This document shows positions 4,870 to 5,486 of a stretch of DNA of 5,486 nt, one piece after another. Below the pieces are notes generated by a model, which did no database searches, was not told where the DNA came from, and worked only from the letters and a program-made list of their open reading frames with translations. The translations under genes were made by a program, and so were the position numbers. This DNA comes from Bacteriovoracaceae bacterium (lineage in GTDB: Bacteria; Bdellovibrionota; UBA1018), in the NCBI GenBank assembly GCA_023250755.1, contig JAHFAC010000144.1, forward strand, positions 1-5,486, in the 5' to 3' direction. Position 1 is the first letter of the stretch. Every line of letters starts with the position of its first letter.

Positions 4870-5486
4870 ATGTTTCTACTGACTTTATTGAGTCTTGCTC
4901 TGACTTCGATTTCATCTGCTCAAGTCAGTGGCTATAAAGGCGCGGTGATTCTTGTTCCGGGTACCGTAAACTCCTATGTCCCAGGGAGCATCAGTCGATC
5001 GGATGTCGATCATCGCTGGGAACTCACCCCCTACTTCAGCGGGGCGATTCTCGAGGCGATTCGGAACAAAGGCTATGCGATTTATGTGGTTCGCGGCCTC
5101 AGTCCGTTTGGAGAATTTGAGTCAAACGGCGATGTGGTTTTTCGTGAGATGACGAAATGGTACGATGATACGTTTGGAGAAGGAGCACAGGTTCCCGTAA
5201 CCTTATTGGGTCACAGCGCGGGAGGATTTTACTCACTTCATGCCATGAGCTTAAATCCCCATCTTCCTGTAAAAAACGTCATCCTATTTTCCTCTCCCCT
5301 CAATGGTGCGGATTTAGCCAATTACGTTTTAGATCATCGTCTGATAGAAAAAGGCGGAGACTTGATTGAAGGGCTGTCCAAATTCATAGATGTTCGGGGG
5401 TTAGTTGGATTGACAAGCCGGCATGTCGAAGCCTTTTTGGCTCGTACAAAAATTGCGAAGAAAATCCGTATTTTCTCTGTAGCAGG
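4870..5486 (+). CDS. Secreted alpha/beta-hydrolase, lipase/esterase-like, 3'-truncated by window edge
   Basis: The frame runs open from ATG 4870 to the window end (205 full codons); an ATG two codons earlier (4864) is less likely because the ribosome site abuts it. Residues 1-17 (FLLTLLSLALTS core, then SSA before Gln18) look like a signal peptide with a signal peptidase I site, though without the usual Lys/Arg n-region. The mature part starts with AVILVPGT (about 25-32), the first core strand and oxyanion-loop region of the alpha/beta-hydrolase fold. The nucleophile elbow VTLLGHSAGG (about 110-119) follows, with catalytic Ser116 codon at 5215-5217, then FSSPLNGADL (about 141-150), similar to the segment after the elbow in lipases. 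The catalytic His, and probably the Asp, lie beyond the window. Likely role: extracytoplasmic hydrolysis of lipid or other ester substrates; the substrate cannot be told. It is transcribed divergently from the metalloprotease unit. Fold assignment is firm, lipase specificity is not. Confidence 0.85.
   Translation, partial: MFLLTLLSLALTSISSAQVSGYKGAVILVPGTVNSYVPGSISRSDVDHRWELTPYFSGAILEAIRNKGYAIYVVRGLSPFGEFESNGDVVFREMTKWYDDTFGEGAQVPVTLLGHSAGGFYSLHAMSLNPHLPVKNVILFSSPLNGADLANYVLDHRLIEKGGDLIEGLSKFIDVRGLVGLTSRHVEAFLARTKIAKKIRIFSVA

Noticed and set aside
1..5486. Defence system, toxin-antitoxin pair, CRISPR, transposon or prophage
   Set aside because: No regularly spaced repeats, transposase, integrase, nuclease or toxin-like motifs are seen; all four frames are explained by secreted enzymes and one secreted unknown.

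Overview
The window carries four protein-coding genes, all apparently for exported proteins, and at least three of them hydrolases of different catalytic types. No RNA gene, mobile element, CRISPR array or phage gene is visible. Base composition looks balanced (about half G+C by eye). The mix of a large subtilase, a lipoprotein protease on a Pro/Thr/Ser stalk and a secreted lipase-like enzyme suits a Gram-negative, hydrolase-rich bacterium. Bdellovibrionota or another deltaproteobacterial-type lineage is my best guess, but it is inferred from style, not from a marker gene.

Layout. (1) Bases 1-2140, plus strand: the 3' part of a long subtilisin-like (S8) serine protease gene, cut by the window's left edge. 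It holds the catalytic-serine motif and a long C-terminal region resembling tripeptidyl-peptidase II. (2) Bases 2145-4650, minus strand: a two-gene unit. The upstream gene (2740-4650) encodes a predicted lipoprotein zinc metalloprotease with HEFGH and a likely downstream Glu ligand, and it starts with TTG. The downstream gene (2145-2705) encodes a small secreted protein of unknown function. This unit meets the subtilase gene tail to tail with only 4 bases between stop codons and no visible terminator. (3) Bases 4651-4869: an AT-rich divergent regulatory region with a clear sigma-70-type promoter for the metalloprotease unit and a few short repeats. (4) Bases 4870-5486, plus strand: the 5' part of a secreted alpha/beta-hydrolase (lipase-like) with a GHSAGG nucleophile elbow, cut by the right edge.

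How they work together: the genes look like a local set of extracytoplasmic degradative enzymes (serine protease, metalloprotease, lipase/esterase). Co-transcription is supported only for the metalloprotease and the small secreted protein. I found no convincing new multi-gene system. The points most worth a second look are the TPPII-like architecture of the subtilase, the metalloprotease plus small-protein pair, the strong intragenic hairpins in the subtilase gene, and the 4-base convergent junction.
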